A stretch of DNA of 64,000 bases from assembly GCA_001664505.1 (NCBI GenBank), contig CP011806.1, positions 512,610 through 576,609 of the forward strand, given 5' to 3'. Position 1 is the stretch's first letter. Each line of letters begins with the position of its first letter. Source of the stretch: Acidobacteria bacterium Mor1 (lineage in GTDB: Bacteria; Acidobacteriota; Polarisedimenticolia; Polarisedimenticolales; Polarisedimenticolaceae). Below are positions 62,796 through 64,000 of the stretch, piece after piece. The notes under the pieces were generated by a model. That model saw nothing but the letters and a program-made list of their open reading frames with translations, searched no databases and was not told where the DNA came from. A program made the translations under genes and the position numbers.

Positions 62796-64000
62796 GTGAA
62801 ACTGCGGATCCTATCGAGCGTTGCGCTGCTCATCGCCCTCCTGGGCGGAAGCCCGGCCGTCGCCGAGGAAGACATGAAAAAGATCTTCCCCTACGCAATC
62901 GAAACCGAGACCCTGGACAACGGCCTCAAGGTGGTGCTCGTGCCGATGGCGTCCGAGGGACTGGTGTCCTACTGGACCATCGTGCGCACCGGTGCGCGGG
63001 ACGAGTACGAGGCGGGCTACACCGGCTTCGCTCATTTCTTCGAGCACATGATGTTCCGGGGCACCGAGAGGTACCCCCAGGACAAGTACAACGAAGAGAT
63101 CACCCGGATGGGCGCGGACGCCAACGCGTTCACCAGCAACGACCTCACCGCCTATCACCTCAACGTGACCTCCGACGTGGTCGAGAAGGTGATGGAGCTG
63201 GAAAGCGATCGCTTCCAGAACCTCTCCTATCCGGTCGGCGCGTTCAAGACCGAGGCCGGAGCGGTCTACGGGGAATACCGCAAGAACCGGATGAACCCGT
63301 TCTTTGCCATCTCCGAGGCGATGCGCAAGGAGGCGTTCGAGAAGCACACCTACGGGCACACCGCCATGGGCTATGAAGAAGACATCAAGAACATGCCTGA
63401 GATGTTCGACTACAGCCGCTCGTTCTTCAAGCGCCACTACCGGCCCGAGAACTGCGTGCTGCTGATCGCCGGCGATATCGAATCCGCTGCGACGATGGAT
63501 CTGGTGCGCAAGTACTACGGCGGCTGGGAGCCGGGCTACGTCGAGCCGGAGATCCCGGTCGAGCCGGAGCAGAAGGCCGAGAAGCGAATCGATGTGGCCT
63601 ATCCCGGGCGCACCCTGCCGATCGTCTGGATGGGCTACAAGTCCGGCCATTTCGATCCCGCCGACAAGACCTGGGTTGCGGGGATGCTGCTCGGTCCGCT
63701 GGCCTTCGGCCAGACCAGCGACCTTTTCAAGAAGCTGGTCCTCGACGAGCAGGTGATCGAGTTCGTCCAGGGGCGGCCCGATATGAGCCGGGATCCGGGA
63801 CTCTTCAGCGTGATCACCCGGATCAAGGATCCGGAGAAGGTGGACTACGTGGTTTCCGAGATCGACCGGGTGATCGCCGGGTTCCAGGAATCACCGCCCG
63901 ATGCCGGCCGGCTGGCCGATGAGAAATCCAACGTGAAGTACAGCTTCCTGATGGGGCTCGAGACCCCGGACAACGTCGCCAGCTCGCTCTCGCGGATCAT
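62796..64000 (+). CDS. M16-family zinc peptidase, secreted (C-terminus cut off)
   Basis: The first 401 codons are present and the frame is open to the window edge. A signal peptide (LRILSSVALLIALLGGSPAVA) is followed by the inverted zinc motif HxxEH as HFFEH (H80-E83-H84); the downstream Glu ligand is in ETEAGAVYGEYRKN-like sequence (residues ~155-165). GTG 62796 follows AAGGAG. M16 peptidases (pitrilysin/PqqF/processing-peptidase type) degrade peptides; export suggests a periplasmic role. A short TGCGCCG/CGGCGCA palindrome at 62737-62751 lies in its leader. Confidence 0.92.
   Translation, partial: MKLRILSSVALLIALLGGSPAVAEEDMKKIFPYAIETETLDNGLKVVLVPMASEGLVSYWTIVRTGARDEYEAGYTGFAHFFEHMMFRGTERYPQDKYNEEITRMGADANAFTSNDLTAYHLNVTSDVVEKVMELESDRFQNLSYPVGAFKTEAGAVYGEYRKNRMNPFFAISEAMRKEAFEKHTYGHTAMGYEEDIKNMPEMFDYSRSFFKRHYRPENCVLLIAGDIESAATMDLVRKYYGGWEPGYVEPEIPVEPEQKAEKRIDVAYPGRTLPIVWMGYKSGHFDPADKTWVAGMLLGPLAFGQTSDLFKKLVLDEQVIEFVQGRPDMSRDPGLFSVITRIKDPEKVDYVVSEIDRVIAGFQESPPDAGRLADEKSNVKYSFLMGLETPDNVASSLSRI

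Overview
The window is about 64 kb of high-GC, gene-dense bacterial chromosome with short intergenic gaps, many 4-nt start/stop overlaps and frequent GTG or TTG starts. It carries a Gram-negative-style envelope repertoire: lipoproteins with lipoboxes, System I cytochrome c maturation, SPOR and SpoIID domains, an M16 peptidase, a Ser/Thr kinase with TPR output, FG-GAP/ASPIC and DUF4097/DUF4382 proteins, and PATAN (DUF4388) regulators. This mix resembles Acidobacteriota or the Myxococcota/Desulfobacterota-like groups. That placement is inference only, because no rRNA is present. I see no integrase, insertion sequence, CRISPR array or phage genes, so this reads as core chromosome.

Layout. 1-12.3 kb: a truncated secreted beta-propeller gene, tyrS, a secreted metzincin protease, threonine synthase, an overlapping pterin cluster (folB-queD-folE) running into a SpoIID-like protein, miaA and hfq, then a convergent PilT-like ATPase. 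12.4-18.8 kb: mutS2, then a tightly coupled minus-strand operon of an anchored SPOR-like protein, a secreted peptidase-MA/TPR protein, a PATAN-J-TPR fusion and a NYN ribonuclease. 18.8-22.5 kb: a ggt-LOG-lepB operon and a divergent TlpA-like lipoprotein. 22.9-28.5 kb: a ccmE-F-I-A-B-C-D operon whose CcmE carries Cys-x-x-x-Tyr instead of the heme-binding His, with no ccmH next to it. 28.7-36.7 kb: greA, a GT2 glycosyltransferase divergent from a UbiA-family transferase, a two-gene signalling operon (REC-GAF-HD-GYP and REC-PATAN), an EamA transporter and recG.

36.7-44.4 kb: rho, a DUF2064 glycosyltransferase back to back with mobA-moaC, a transsulfuration enzyme, cutA, eno-ftsB and an initiator tRNA. 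44.4-54.8 kb: a TPR Ser/Thr kinase, a long spacer with a REP-like palindrome, small stand-alone enzymes, a beta-CASP RNA nuclease, a DUF4382 lipoprotein preceded by a CRP/FNR-like palindrome and followed by a clear terminator, an SDR without the catalytic Tyr, and a NeuC-type epimerase. 54.8-64 kb: a DUF4097 protein, a phosphoesterase, a coupled TPR-lipoprotein/CRTAC1-like pair, a cystathionine beta-synthase-type enzyme, a sigma-70 factor, a TauE/SafE permease ending in a stop-codon-bearing tandem repeat, and an M16 peptidase cut by the window edge.

The observations most worth following are the variant (System I*-like) cytochrome c maturation operon, the PATAN-J-TPR/peptidase/SPOR/NYN operon as a candidate undescribed envelope or proteostasis module, the absence of any ATG/GTG/TTG start for both the EamA transporter and recG (each with a CTG inside CTGA), and the two convergent gene pairs that share one CTAG as stop codon on both strands.
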